From Desulfobaculum sp044987625 (lineage in GTDB: Bacteria; Desulfobacterota; Desulfovibrionia; Desulfovibrionales; Desulfovibrionaceae), in the NCBI RefSeq assembly GCF_044987625.1, contig NZ_JBJDSB010000002.1:124001-188000 (forward strand): a stretch of DNA of 64,000 bases. Direction: 5' to 3'. Each line of letters starts with the position of its first letter. Positions within the stretch are counted from its first letter, which is position 1. Under the pieces are notes generated by a model. The model was not told where the DNA came from, ran no database searches, and was given only the letters and a program-made list of their open reading frames with translations. The position numbers and the translations under genes were made by a program. Shown here piece by piece: positions 52,858 through 61,332 of this stretch.

Positions 52858-55203
52858 ATGAAACTCTGGCATGTAGCGCTGCCGTGCGCACCATTTTCCA
52901 TCCTGACCTACGCTCACCCCGCGTGCCTTGCCCCGGATGCCCTGCATCCCGGTCAGCGCGTGGTGGTGCCCCTTGGCCGTTCCTCGCGCCTTGGGGTCAT
53001 CGTGCGCGAGGCGGACGCCGCCCCCAAAGGTATTTCCATCCGCGAGATTGCATGGCCCGCAGAGCAGGAGCCACTGCTTGACGCACGCTTCATGGACCTT
53101 GCCGAGAACCTTGCCACCCGGCAGATGGTGGACCTTGGCCGCATCCTTGAGACGCTGCTTCCCCACGGCTACCGAACCGTCAAAATTTCCTTCAAGATAT
53201 TCGACTCCCGCTTCCCCAAGCGCATGAGCGGTGCGGAACTCGCCGCCTTGCCGCAGGAGGACCGCACGGCGCTGGCCGCGCTGTGGGCCGAGGGCCGCAT
53301 GCAGGTGGCCGCGCGAAGCGTGGCGCAAAAGGAGCAGGAATACTGCTTTCTGACGCAGGACCCGCCGTGGCCTGTGCGTCCTACAGCCAAGCTCCAGACC
53401 GCTGTGCTGGAATACCTGTGGGACAACGGCCCCTCGCCGCGCCCCGCCGTATTGCGCGACCTTGGCTCCAAGGTCTCTAACGCCTTGAATACGTTGGTGA
53501 CTAACGGGGTGGTGAACATCGGCCCGCCGCCCGCCTACCACGATCCGGACGCCTGCGTTATGGACGCCGTCACCGCGGATGTGCCGGACCTGTCGGATGA
53601 GCAGCAGGAGAGCGTGGACGGCCTCATCGCCGCCCTTGAGAGCGAGCGCCCGGAGACGCGCCTTGTGTTTGGCGTCACCGGCAGCGGGAAGACCCTTGTT
53701 TATCTGCGCCTTGCGGAAAAGGCGCTTGCCATGGGGCGCTCCGTCTTGCTGTTGGCGCCGGAGGTGGCCCTTGCCTGTCATCTGTACAAGGCCGTGAGCA
53801 CGCACTTTACTGAGCGAAGCGTCCACTTGTACCACGGCTACCAGCCCCCGGCGAAGCGCGAGGAAACCTTCCGCGCGCTTGCCACGTCCACCGCGCCGGA
53901 GCTTGTTGTGGGCACGCGCTCGGCGCTTTTTTTGCCGGTGGGACGCCTTGGCGCCATTGTGCTGGACGAGGAGCACGACACGTCCTTTAAGCAGGACGAG
54001 CGGTTGCCGTATCAGGCCAAGGAGGTGGCGCACTTCCGCACCCGTCAGGATGGCGGCGTGCTGGTGCTTGGCTCCGCCACACCGGACGTGAAGACCTTTC
54101 AGGCCGCGCGGCAGGGGGCCATCAAGGCCGTAACCATGGCCAACCGCGTGGGTGAGGGCACCTTGCCGGAGATTACGCTGGTGGACCTCAAGAACGAGCG
54201 CCCGTCCATGGGGCCGCTCACGCCGACGGCGGCGGCAGCCCTCAAGCATGTGGTGAAGCAGGGCGAGCAGGCCATCATTATGCTGAACCGCCGTGGGTAT
54301 TCGCCGCTGATGTACTGCCTGAGCTGCGGGGCGGTGATGCGCTGCGGCAACTGCGACGTGGGCTTGACCTACCACAAGAACCGCGAGCGCCTTGTGTGCC
54401 ACTACTGCGGCGCCAGTAAGGAATTTCCTTGCACGTGCACCTGCGGCAGTTCCAACTTTTTGCCCATGGGCGAGGGGACGGAATCCATTGAGGAGACGCT
54501 GAACACCATCCTGCCCGCCGGAACCGGCGTCCTGCGGCTGGACCGGGACAGCACCCGGCGGCCCGGACGCATGGAGGCCATCCTTGACGCCTTTGCGCGG
54601 GAGGAGGCGCAGGTGCTGGTGGGCACGCAGATGCTGTCCAAGGGGCACCACTTCCCCAGCGTGACGCTGGTCATTGTGCCTGACGGCGATATGGGGCTGA
54701 ATATGCCGGACTACCGCGCGGCGGAGCGGACCTTCCAGCTGTTGGTACAGGTGGCAGGGCGCGCCGGACGTGGCGGCAAACCCGGCAACGTGCTCATCCA
54801 AACGCGCGACCCCAACCACTATTGCTGGGACTTTGTCCGGCGCAATGACTACAGCGGCTTTTTTGAGCGCGAGGTGGAACTGCGCCGCAAGTACAGCTAT
54901 CCGCCGTTTTCGCGCCTTGCCCTCGTCCGCATGAGCTTTCCCGCCGAATGGCCGCAGGGTGAGCAGCGCATTATGGAATTGGTGCGCCAGCTTGGCGCGG
55001 TGGGGCGTGAGCGCGGCGTGCGGGTGCTTGGCCCTGCGCCGTCGCCGTTGGCGTTTCTGCGTGGGCGCAAGCGCTACCAGTGCCTGCTCAAGGGCGAGGA
55101 CTGGCCGTCCGTGCGGCAGGTCTACGCGCATGTGAAAAAGCACCTGTCCCAGCACTCCAAGATTCGCGTTTCCCTCGACCTCGACCCCGTCAACATGCTG
55201 TAG
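52858..55203 (+). CDS. priA: Primosomal protein N' (replication restart helicase PriA)
   Basis: PriA reloads the replisome at abandoned forks. 781 residues. Walker A is GVTGSGKT and the DEAH-type Walker B is VLDEEHDTSFKQDERLPY. Zinc-binding cysteines are intact: CLSCGAVMRCGNC, CHYCG and CTCTCGS. The 3'DNA-binding N-terminal domain (about 1-110) is typical. The ATG at 52858 follows the galU terminator directly, so a Shine-Dalgarno is lacking; the start is nevertheless the only one compatible with the family. Confidence 0.95.
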   Translation: MKLWHVALPCAPFSILTYAHPACLAPDALHPGQRVVVPLGRSSRLGVIVREADAAPKGISIREIAWPAEQEPLLDARFMDLAENLATRQMVDLGRILETLLPHGYRTVKISFKIFDSRFPKRMSGAELAALPQEDRTALAALWAEGRMQVAARSVAQKEQEYCFLTQDPPWPVRPTAKLQTAVLEYLWDNGPSPRPAVLRDLGSKVSNALNTLVTNGVVNIGPPPAYHDPDACVMDAVTADVPDLSDEQQESVDGLIAALESERPETRLVFGVTGSGKTLVYLRLAEKALAMGRSVLLLAPEVALACHLYKAVSTHFTERSVHLYHGYQPPAKREETFRALATSTAPELVVGTRSALFLPVGRLGAIVLDEEHDTSFKQDERLPYQAKEVAHFRTRQDGGVLVLGSATPDVKTFQAARQGAIKAVTMANRVGEGTLPEITLVDLKNERPSMGPLTPTAAAALKHVVKQGEQAIIMLNRRGYSPLMYCLSCGAVMRCGNCDVGLTYHKNRERLVCHYCGASKEFPCTCTCGSSNFLPMGEGTESIEETLNTILPAGTGVLRLDRDSTRRPGRMEAILDAFAREEAQVLVGTQMLSKGHHFPSVTLVIVPDGDMGLNMPDYRAAERTFQLLVQVAGRAGRGGKPGNVLIQTRDPNHYCWDFVRRNDYSGFFEREVELRRKYSYPPFSRLALVRMSFPAEWPQGEQRIMELVRQLGAVGRERGVRVLGPAPSPLAFLRGRKRYQCLLKGEDWPSVRQVYAHVKKHLSQHSKIRVSLDLDPVNML

Positions 55204-55216
55204 GCAGAAGGGCTTC

Positions 55217-55954
55217 ATGCTTTCCTCAACGCTTATCGTTGCGCTGGTGGTCTTCATCGGCGCGTTCACCCAAGGGCTGGCGGGCTTTGGCTTTGCCTTT
55301 TTCAGCTTGCCCATCATCTCGCTGGTGTTGGACTTTCAGACCTCGGTGGTTATCCTTGTGCTGATGGCGCAGGTGATGAACCTGCTCATCCTCAAGCAGC
55401 ACGGCAGCCTGCCCCAGTGGGGCGACGTGCTGCCGCTGACGGTTGCGACACTGCCCGGTATTCCCGTTGGCGTGGCGATGCTCCAGTATCTGCCGGTGTA
55501 CGTGCTGCAGGGGACCCTTGGCATCATACTGGTGCTGTATTGCCTGTACATGTGGTTTGTCTGCCCGGTGCCGCGCGTGCTTGGCAAGGCGTGGATTGTG
55601 GTGGCAGGGTTCATAGCCGGGTGCCTTGGCGGCGCGCTCAACTCGCAGGGGCCGCCGGTGCTGATGTACGTTGCGCTTCAACCGTGGGATAAGGACCGGG
55701 TGAAGGCCACAACCATCAGCTTCTTTATCGCATCCGGGGTGCTGGTCATTGCGGCGCAGGCGTGGCGGGGGCTGATTACCGCCGACGCGCTGGAGCTTTC
55801 CGCCCTGTGCCTGCCCGGTGTCCTCCTCGGCGCGACCTGCGGCCGCATTGCCTACCGCCGCCTTGGCGAAGGGGGCTTTCGGACGGTATTTATTGGTCTG
55901 CTGTTTGCCCTTGGGCTGTTTATGCTGGTGAAGAGCGCAGGAGATGTCATATGA
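55217..55954 (+). CDS. TauE/SafE-family sulfite/anion exporter
   Basis: A 245-residue membrane protein of the TauE/SafE family, about eight membrane segments. GLAGFGFAFFSLPIISL near the N-terminus, GGALNSQGPPVLMYVAL in the second half and GRIAYRRLGEGGFRTVFIGLL at the end match the family. Members are proposed to export sulfite or sulfonates; the substrate here is unknown. It follows priA by 13 bases and overlaps the DUF2905 gene by four. Confidence 0.85.
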   Translation: MLSSTLIVALVVFIGAFTQGLAGFGFAFFSLPIISLVLDFQTSVVILVLMAQVMNLLILKQHGSLPQWGDVLPLTVATLPGIPVGVAMLQYLPVYVLQGTLGIILVLYCLYMWFVCPVPRVLGKAWIVVAGFIAGCLGGALNSQGPPVLMYVALQPWDKDRVKATTISFFIASGVLVIAAQAWRGLITADALELSALCLPGVLLGATCGRIAYRRLGEGGFRTVFIGLLFALGLFMLVKSAGDVI

Positions 55955-56178
55955 CGGGCGAAACGGGAAAAATGCTCATCTGGCTGGGGCTGGCTATTGC
56001 CGCCGTCGGCGTGCTGCTGGTCTTTGGTGACAAGCTGCCATGGGGGCGCATTCCCTTTGGCCGCCTGCCCGGCGACATCAACATCCAGCGCGAGGGCTTC
56101 CGGTTTTCCTTCCCCATAGTGACGTGCATTATCGTCAGCATCGTCCTGTCGGTGCTGTTCTCCATATTCCGCAAGTAG
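55951..56178 (+). CDS. DUF2905 small membrane protein
   Basis: A 75-residue protein with two membrane segments (MLIWLGLAIAAVGVLLVFG and FPIVTCIIVSIVLSVLF) around the family loop LPWGRIPFGRLPGDINIQREGF. The function of DUF2905 is unknown. The ATG overlaps the exporter stop (ATGA) and is preceded by AGGAG. It ends at a bidirectional terminator 56205-56247. Confidence 0.85.
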   Translation: MTGETGKMLIWLGLAIAAVGVLLVFGDKLPWGRIPFGRLPGDINIQREGFRFSFPIVTCIIVSIVLSVLFSIFRK

Positions 56179-56204
56179 CGCCGAGAGGACTTGGCGCTGC
56201 CCGC

Positions 56205-56247
56205 AAAAAAGCGCGGCCTCCTCATGACGAGGGGGCCGCGCTTTTTT
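56205..56247 (+). terminator. Bidirectional terminator
   Basis: A long stem (GCGCGGCC/GGCCGCGC) flanked by six A on one side and six T on the other, between DUF2905 (plus) and the Smr gene (minus). Confidence 0.92.
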
Positions 56248-56272
56248 GGTGCGATAAGGCGAGGACTCGGCG

Positions 56273-57187
56273 CTACAGGTCGTTCCAGTCGCCGGGGAGC
56301 TTTTCCCAGTTAATCTTGCCGATGGATTTTTTGTATTTGCGCAGCAGGACGTACAGCGCGCCGGGGCCGCCGTCGCGGGGCTGGGCGGACACGAAGGCCA
56401 GCACCACCTGCCGCAGCGGGTCGCGGGTGAGCCAGTATTGCATCTCCTCGCGGATGATGCTTCGGCCCATGGGGGAGTTTTTGCCGCGTCCGGTGACCAG
56501 CAGCAGATAGCGGTGCCCCAGCTGGTACTGCTTGCGCATGAAGTCGAGAAGCGTGTGGCACGCTTGGTCCACGGTCATGCCGTGCAGGTCAAGGCGCGCC
56601 TCGATGTCGTAGCTTCCGGCCTTGAGCTTATTGAAAATCTTGGGGTCCAGACCTTGGACCTGCCCGTACTGGTAGCCCTCGGCGTAGTCCATATCAAAGG
56701 CGATATCGTCGTGCAGGAGCTTATGTACGCGCTCGCGGCTGAGGGCTTCCTCGGTGGAGAGCTTGGGCGCTTCCGGCTCTTTGGTCTTTTTGGGCACGGC
56801 GCGGCCGGATTCGCCATCCAGCGTCTTGACGCCGGACATGGCGCTCAGGAAGACGTCGGCCTCGGCGTCCGGGTCCACAGGTGCTGCGGGCTCCGGGGCG
56901 GGCTTTGGGGCTTTTTTCGGCGCGGGCTGTTTTGGGGCGCTGGCCTTGGGCTTGGCCGCCGCGGGCTTTGGCGCAGCATTTTTGGGGGCCACGCGTTTTG
57001 TGCTGTCCATGGGTTTTGTGCCCATCATGGCGGAGAGGAACAGGTCGTCATCCTTGGCTTTCTCCACCTCGGGGTCGGGCTTTTTGGGCTGAGGTGCGGG
57101 CTTGGGGACGCCTTTTTTTTCGTCGTCCTTCAGCTTGAGTCCTGCCTTTTTCAGTGCCGCAAAGGGCTTGTAATCTTGATCGTTCAC
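56273..57187 (-). CDS. Smr-domain protein with duplicated linker motif
   Basis: A 304-residue protein with a C-terminal Smr domain (about 210-304): LDLHGMTVDQACHTLLDF, the TGRGKNSPMG loop, and ALYVLLRK. Smr domains of this type are nucleases or bind branched DNA/RNA. The N-terminal 200 residues are Pro/Lys/Ala-rich and contain two imperfect copies of D-x-FLSAM-x-G-x-K (DLFLSAMMGTKPM and DVFLSAMSGVKTL) about 60 residues apart. The GTG at 57187 with AGGAGG six bases upstream is preferred to an out-of-pattern frame reaching 57556. Confidence 0.8.
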   Translation of the reverse strand: MNDQDYKPFAALKKAGLKLKDDEKKGVPKPAPQPKKPDPEVEKAKDDDLFLSAMMGTKPMDSTKRVAPKNAAPKPAAAKPKASAPKQPAPKKAPKPAPEPAAPVDPDAEADVFLSAMSGVKTLDGESGRAVPKKTKEPEAPKLSTEEALSRERVHKLLHDDIAFDMDYAEGYQYGQVQGLDPKIFNKLKAGSYDIEARLDLHGMTVDQACHTLLDFMRKQYQLGHRYLLLVTGRGKNSPMGRSIIREEMQYWLTRDPLRQVVLAFVSAQPRDGGPGALYVLLRKYKKSIGKINWEKLPGDWNDL

Positions 57188-57368
57188 CGTGGTCCTCCTG
57201 CGGCTTTTGTCACGCAGTGGGAAGGCGCTGTCAAGGCCCGCCCTCTGCGGTGTTTCATCACTTTTGCTTTGCCCGGGCCATGTGAGGTGATAGTATCCCG
57301 TACAGGCTCCGCCCGAATTTTCGCTTGTGGCGGGGCTAAAAGGGCAGAGTGACTGAAGGAGGCCAGCG

Positions 57369-58079
57369 ATGGGAGAAGAACGGCGACACGATGCGCAGGG
57401 CGGCGCGGGGGCTGCCCCGGAGGTGATGCAGCTCTTTGGGCAATATCTCCACGTGCAGGCGCGAAACAGACGCATCAAGCGGCTGACCGGCGTTTTGGTG
57501 CTGGGGCTGTTTGTGGTGTACGGCTCCCTGATTGCCGGACTGTTTACGCAGTTCAATCAGGAGGAATTTGTGGCGGCGCTGCGCGGGGAGGTGTTGGCAC
57601 TGCGTCCGCAGGCGGAGGTTATGCTCCGCGATGTGATTGAGGAAAATCGCGAGGAAACGCTGCGGCGTGTGGACAAAGCCGTCCAGCGCAATGCCCCGCT
57701 TGTGGCGGAGGCGCTGGACCGCGAAATTTCCCGCCTTGCCGAGGAAGCCAGCGTGGTCATGTACAACCGGGTGAACGGCTTTGTGAAGCGCCAGTTCGAC
57801 ACCCACGGCGCCGCGCTGTTTGGGCAGTATCCCGAGCTGGAGGATCCGGACTACAGGGCGGATGTGGAGAAGCACATCCTCGCCGTGCTGGACCGGACCG
57901 TGGCGCGGGTGATGGATGATGAACTGCGCGGCATTGAAACGTCGCTTCAGGACATGGAAAAGCTGCTGGCAATGCCCGAGGTACGGGCGCGCGTCACCCT
58001 TATGCGTGACGACCCGGCGCACAGTTCGCGCTTTATTCAGGCGTTTATGGCGCTTATGGCCGGGCCGTATGCCCGCTAG
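57369..58079 (+). CDS. Single-pass membrane protein of unknown function (helical)
   Basis: A 236-residue protein: a 38-residue cytoplasmic head, one membrane segment (LTGVLVLGLFVVYGSLIAGLF) and about 175 residues of charged amphipathic helices (LRDVIEENREETLRRVDKAV, LDREISRLAEEASVVMYNRV). GGAGGCCAGCG precedes the ATG. It lies 68 bases upstream of a gene of the same architecture. No family recognised. Confidence 0.7.
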   Translation: MGEERRHDAQGGAGAAPEVMQLFGQYLHVQARNRRIKRLTGVLVLGLFVVYGSLIAGLFTQFNQEEFVAALRGEVLALRPQAEVMLRDVIEENREETLRRVDKAVQRNAPLVAEALDREISRLAEEASVVMYNRVNGFVKRQFDTHGAALFGQYPELEDPDYRADVEKHILAVLDRTVARVMDDELRGIETSLQDMEKLLAMPEVRARVTLMRDDPAHSSRFIQAFMALMAGPYAR

Positions 58080-58147
58080 GCGCGCTGACGATATTTCCCG
58101 GTCCGGCCGGGTGAGTGCCGGGTGGACCGTTTGCGAGGAGGTGGCGC

Positions 58148-58909
58148 ATGGCGCACGGACATGAAGAATTCGTATCCATGGAGCAGATGCAGGCGCGACT
58201 GGACGACGAACTTGCGCGCGAGCGCAAGGCCAAAACGCGCAATATCGTCCTGGGCATCGTGCTCATAGTGGGCGTGTGGTGGTATATGGGGTGGATTTAC
58301 TCCAATCTGGGGCAGATGATGGACGAGGGCGAGATGGCCTCCATGCTGGGCGACTACGCGGAAGTGGAGGTCCTGCCCAAGGCGCGTCCCCTTGTGCGCG
58401 ACTTCCTGCTGGAGGAGGTCCCCCGTGGGGTGGAGGATATTTCAAGGGCCGCAGTGGCGCGTTTGCCGCAGCTACGCGCCGAGATGCTCAGTGCCTTTAC
58501 CGCGCCGCTGGACGCCGAGCTGGCGGCGCTGGATGAGCGTATGACGTCGGAGATGCGGCGCGAGCTTGCCGCCAGCAGGCCGCGCATTGAGCGCGTTCTT
58601 GCCGCGCTGCCGGACGATCAGAAGCGTGAGCAGATGGCCGATGAACTGGCCGCGCTGTTCCGCACGTACTATTCCTTCCAGTCGCGCGAGATGGTGCGTG
58701 AGTTCCGGCTGGAACTGGCAAGCGCGGAGCGGCACCTGCGGATGCTGCTGCTCACGCCGCCGGACGCGCTGTCGCCATCGCAGGCGCGGCGGCAGGAGCT
58801 TGTGTATCTGGCGCTGGCGACGCTGGAGAGTACCTTTGCCGGTGACGGCGCGAGTATTGTGGATGTGTTGCTTTCCGTGGCAACCGAGGGCCTTGACGAC
58901 GAAAAATAA
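58148..58909 (+). CDS. Single-pass membrane protein of unknown function (helical, paired)
   Basis: A 253-residue protein with a charged N-terminus, one membrane segment (IVLGIVLIVGVWWYMGWIY) and a helical periplasmic-side region rich in Arg/Glu/Leu. AGGAGG sits seven bases before ATG 58148; a GTG-containing frame from 58115 is longer but lacks a site. It resembles the preceding product in layout and in helical composition; a distant common origin is inferred. No terminator with a T-run follows, only a hairpin at 58932-58961. Confidence 0.7.
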   Translation: MAHGHEEFVSMEQMQARLDDELARERKAKTRNIVLGIVLIVGVWWYMGWIYSNLGQMMDEGEMASMLGDYAEVEVLPKARPLVRDFLLEEVPRGVEDISRAAVARLPQLRAEMLSAFTAPLDAELAALDERMTSEMRRELAASRPRIERVLAALPDDQKREQMADELAALFRTYYSFQSREMVREFRLELASAERHLRMLLLTPPDALSPSQARRQELVYLALATLESTFAGDGASIVDVLLSVATEGLDDEK

Positions 58910-59276
58910 CGCGCAGGTACCTCGGCCAAAAGGGCGGCTCGCACTGGCGTGCGGGCCGCCCGCGTTGTGTGACGGGCGAACGTGACGCGGTGGGGCTGCG
59001 CGGCGTGGGGGCAAAGCTGCTCCCACACGGCATGCGGGCGGTGGTACACAAGCGGCAACGATCGATGGGCGGGAGCGCCTTATTGCAGCAAGGGGCACGC
59101 GGCCCGTCGCGAAGGATGGTGCACGCAACTGGGGTAAAACAGTGCGTACGCAATGGCCGCTTTGTGCACGGCGTGCAGACTCTGGACAAGACGGCGGACA
59201 GCGGCTATGGAAGCAATTCACTGTCTGTGAAAATTTGCTCAAACACGTTTCATTGTCCTGAGAGGAGGTTCATCCC
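58910..59276. other. Intergenic region before the DUF4389 gene
   Basis: About 365 bases. It contains a 12-bp hairpin at 58932-58961 (GGGCGGCTCGCA with TGCGGGCCGCCC). The rest shows no gene, RNA or repeat. Confidence 0.5.
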
Positions 59277-59579
59277 ATGTCCGATACTCCCGTTGAACGC
59301 AAAGCCGTGCTCATTCGCTTTTTGTACACCATTGTCATCTTCATTGCCTTTGAAGTGGTGCGCCTGCTGGCGGAGCTTGGCACGCTGGTGCAGTACGGCA
59401 TCGTGCTTGTGACGCAGAAGGAGAGCGAGCCGCTGCGGTCGTTTTGCAATGCCATGTCGCGCTACGCCTACCTGTGCCTGCGCTACATGACCCTCAACTC
59501 CAACACCAAGCCCTTCCCCTTCTCCCCCTTGCCCAAGGATGTGGAGACGCCTGACTCTCCTGTGGAGTACGGCAAGTAG
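59277..59579 (+). CDS. DUF4389 domain protein
   Basis: A 100-residue protein with a hydrophobic N-terminal stretch (LIRFLYTIVIFIAFEVVRLLA) and the DUF4389-like region (RSFCNAMSRYAYLCLRYMTL). GAGAGGAGG precedes the ATG. Function unknown. It is alone between the paired membrane proteins and the MATE exporter, and has a terminator at 59633-59660. Confidence 0.8.
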   Translation: MSDTPVERKAVLIRFLYTIVIFIAFEVVRLLAELGTLVQYGIVLVTQKESEPLRSFCNAMSRYAYLCLRYMTLNSNTKPFPFSPLPKDVETPDSPVEYGK

Positions 59580-59632
59580 AAGAGCTTGCCGGCACGGTTG
59601 TGCCAGCCTGATACGCTGTTGCCGCCCCGTTT

Positions 59633-59660
59633 CGCCCCGCGCGAAGCGGGGCGTTTTTTT
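59633..59660 (+). terminator. Intrinsic terminator of the DUF4389 gene
   Basis: CGCCCCGC/GCGGGGCG stem, loop GCGAA, then seven T. It touches the stop of the convergent MATE gene. Confidence 0.85.
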
Positions 59661-61036
59661 CAGGGCCTTGGGGGCGGCGCGTTGTCCGTGTGGGGAAGCC
59701 CGTGCAGCACTGTGCGGGCGTAGACGAGGGCGAAGAGGGCGGCCGTCCATGTCACGCCAAAGATGCCCCACCAGATGGAGCCAAGGCCAAAGTCGAACAC
59801 ATGGATGCTCAGCCAGAAGACGGCGGCAGGGGCGAAAATTTGGCGGAACAGGCCAATCCAAATGGCGAACATGGGGCGCTTTAAGCCCTGCATGCACGCG
59901 ACGTGGGCGTAGAGGACCACATAGGAGTACAGCACAAAGGCGGCAATGCGTAGATACTGCGTGCCCGCGGCTACAACGGCGGCGTCGTCCGTAAACAGGC
60001 CCATCAGCGTGTGCGCGCCAAGAAAGATGACCACCGCGCCAAGGCCCATCAGCCACGCGCCATGCACCAGCACGGTGCGCAGGGTCTGGCGGATGCGGTT
60101 GTAGTGCCCTGCGCCGTTATTCTGCGCCGTGATGGAGAGAACCGCCACATTCAGCCCAATGGTGGGCAGGAGCACGATTTGCTCCACGCGGGTGGCAATG
60201 CCGTAGGCCGCCACGGCTTCCTTGCCGAAGGAGGCGATGAAGTAGGTGATGATAAAGATGCCAAGGCCCACGGTGACCATGTTGAACGCGGCGGGAAAGC
60301 CCTGATGCGCAATGGCCGCCAGTGGCCTCGCCTGTGGCCTGCATCCGGAACGCAGGCAGCCGTCCAGCAGGCCCGTTTGCCATGCCCGCCAGCCAAGGTA
60401 GCAGGCCCCGGCGGCCTGAATGACCACCGTGGCAAGGGCAATGCCCGTAATGCCAAGGGCTGGCAGACCAAAACCGCCATAGATGAACCACGGGTCAAGG
60501 CCAAGGTTCAAAATGCTGCCCACGGCAAGCACGTTGCGGAAGGTTTTGGTGTCGCCCACGGCGTTGAGGACCGCGTTGAACATATAGGTCAGAATGAAGA
60601 AGATGGACCCGGCAAAGATGGGCCGCATGTAGGCGAGGCTGTCATCAAGGTACGCGCCGGACGCGCCGAGGGTGCGGAACAAAAAGGGCGAGGCCGCAAT
60701 GCCAAGAATGGTGATGGCCCCTGCCACCAGCAGGCCGAAAACAAGGGCTTGGCGCGACAGGGTGCGTGCTTCCTCCATGTCATCCGCGCCAATGGCGGTG
60801 CCGATGAGGGCGGTTGCGCCGGTTTGCAGCCCGCTGCCCATGGCAATGATGATGAAAAAGACTGGAAAGGACAGCGACAGCGCGGCAAGGGCGCGCGTGT
60901 CCAAAAGCCCCGCGAAGTAGGTGTCCGTAATGTTGAACATGGTGTGGAAGAAAAAGCCGATGCTCGCGGGCAGTGCGATGCGCCGGACAAGTTCTGGCAC
61001 GGGGCGTATGGTCAGCAGGTGGTCGTCGTTTCGCAC
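59660..61036 (-). CDS. MATE-family efflux transporter
   Basis: A 458-residue, about 12-segment membrane exporter of the MATE/NorM family, which expel cationic drugs or metabolites by ion exchange. IALPASIGFFFHTMFNITDTYFAG near the start and the second-half FPAAFNMVTVGLGIFIITYF and LPTIGLNVAVLSITAQNNGAG match. The start is GTG 61036, which has GGAG at five bases; a TTG at 61141 would add 35 residues without a signal. Substrate unknown. It converges on the DUF4389 gene and its start is about 300 bases from the divergent binding-protein gene. Confidence 0.88.
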   Translation of the reverse strand: MRNDDHLLTIRPVPELVRRIALPASIGFFFHTMFNITDTYFAGLLDTRALAALSLSFPVFFIIIAMGSGLQTGATALIGTAIGADDMEEARTLSRQALVFGLLVAGAITILGIAASPFLFRTLGASGAYLDDSLAYMRPIFAGSIFFILTYMFNAVLNAVGDTKTFRNVLAVGSILNLGLDPWFIYGGFGLPALGITGIALATVVIQAAGACYLGWRAWQTGLLDGCLRSGCRPQARPLAAIAHQGFPAAFNMVTVGLGIFIITYFIASFGKEAVAAYGIATRVEQIVLLPTIGLNVAVLSITAQNNGAGHYNRIRQTLRTVLVHGAWLMGLGAVVIFLGAHTLMGLFTDDAAVVAAGTQYLRIAAFVLYSYVVLYAHVACMQGLKRPMFAIWIGLFRQIFAPAAVFWLSIHVFDFGLGSIWWGIFGVTWTAALFALVYARTVLHGLPHTDNAPPPRP

Positions 61037-61332
61037 AAGTTCTCCGCGTAGCGCTGATGCTGTGGGCCATGCGTGTTGCGTTGTGGCATTGCTCCCTCGC
61101 CGTCCAGCCTTCACCGTGGGCGTTTGTCTTGGTATGGTCAAGGGGAATGCGAAGGAAGGGCTTTGATTGCCTTGGCGGAATTGGTAAAGAATTCCGGACG
61201 ATTTGCCGAAAAGACAGGGGAGTGCCCCGGCGCTGTGCCGCCGGCGTCATCCGCCAGCGCGTCAGAACGCGTAGGCCATGACGCCCCGGCGGCGTGAACC
61301 CCCAATCGAGTCAACAAGGAGTTGCCAACCAT

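Noticed and set aside
51976..55317. A minus-strand open frame of 1113 codons opposite galU and priA
   Set aside because: It is antisense to two clear genes and shows no domain; the long frame follows from the high GC content and codon bias of the true genes.
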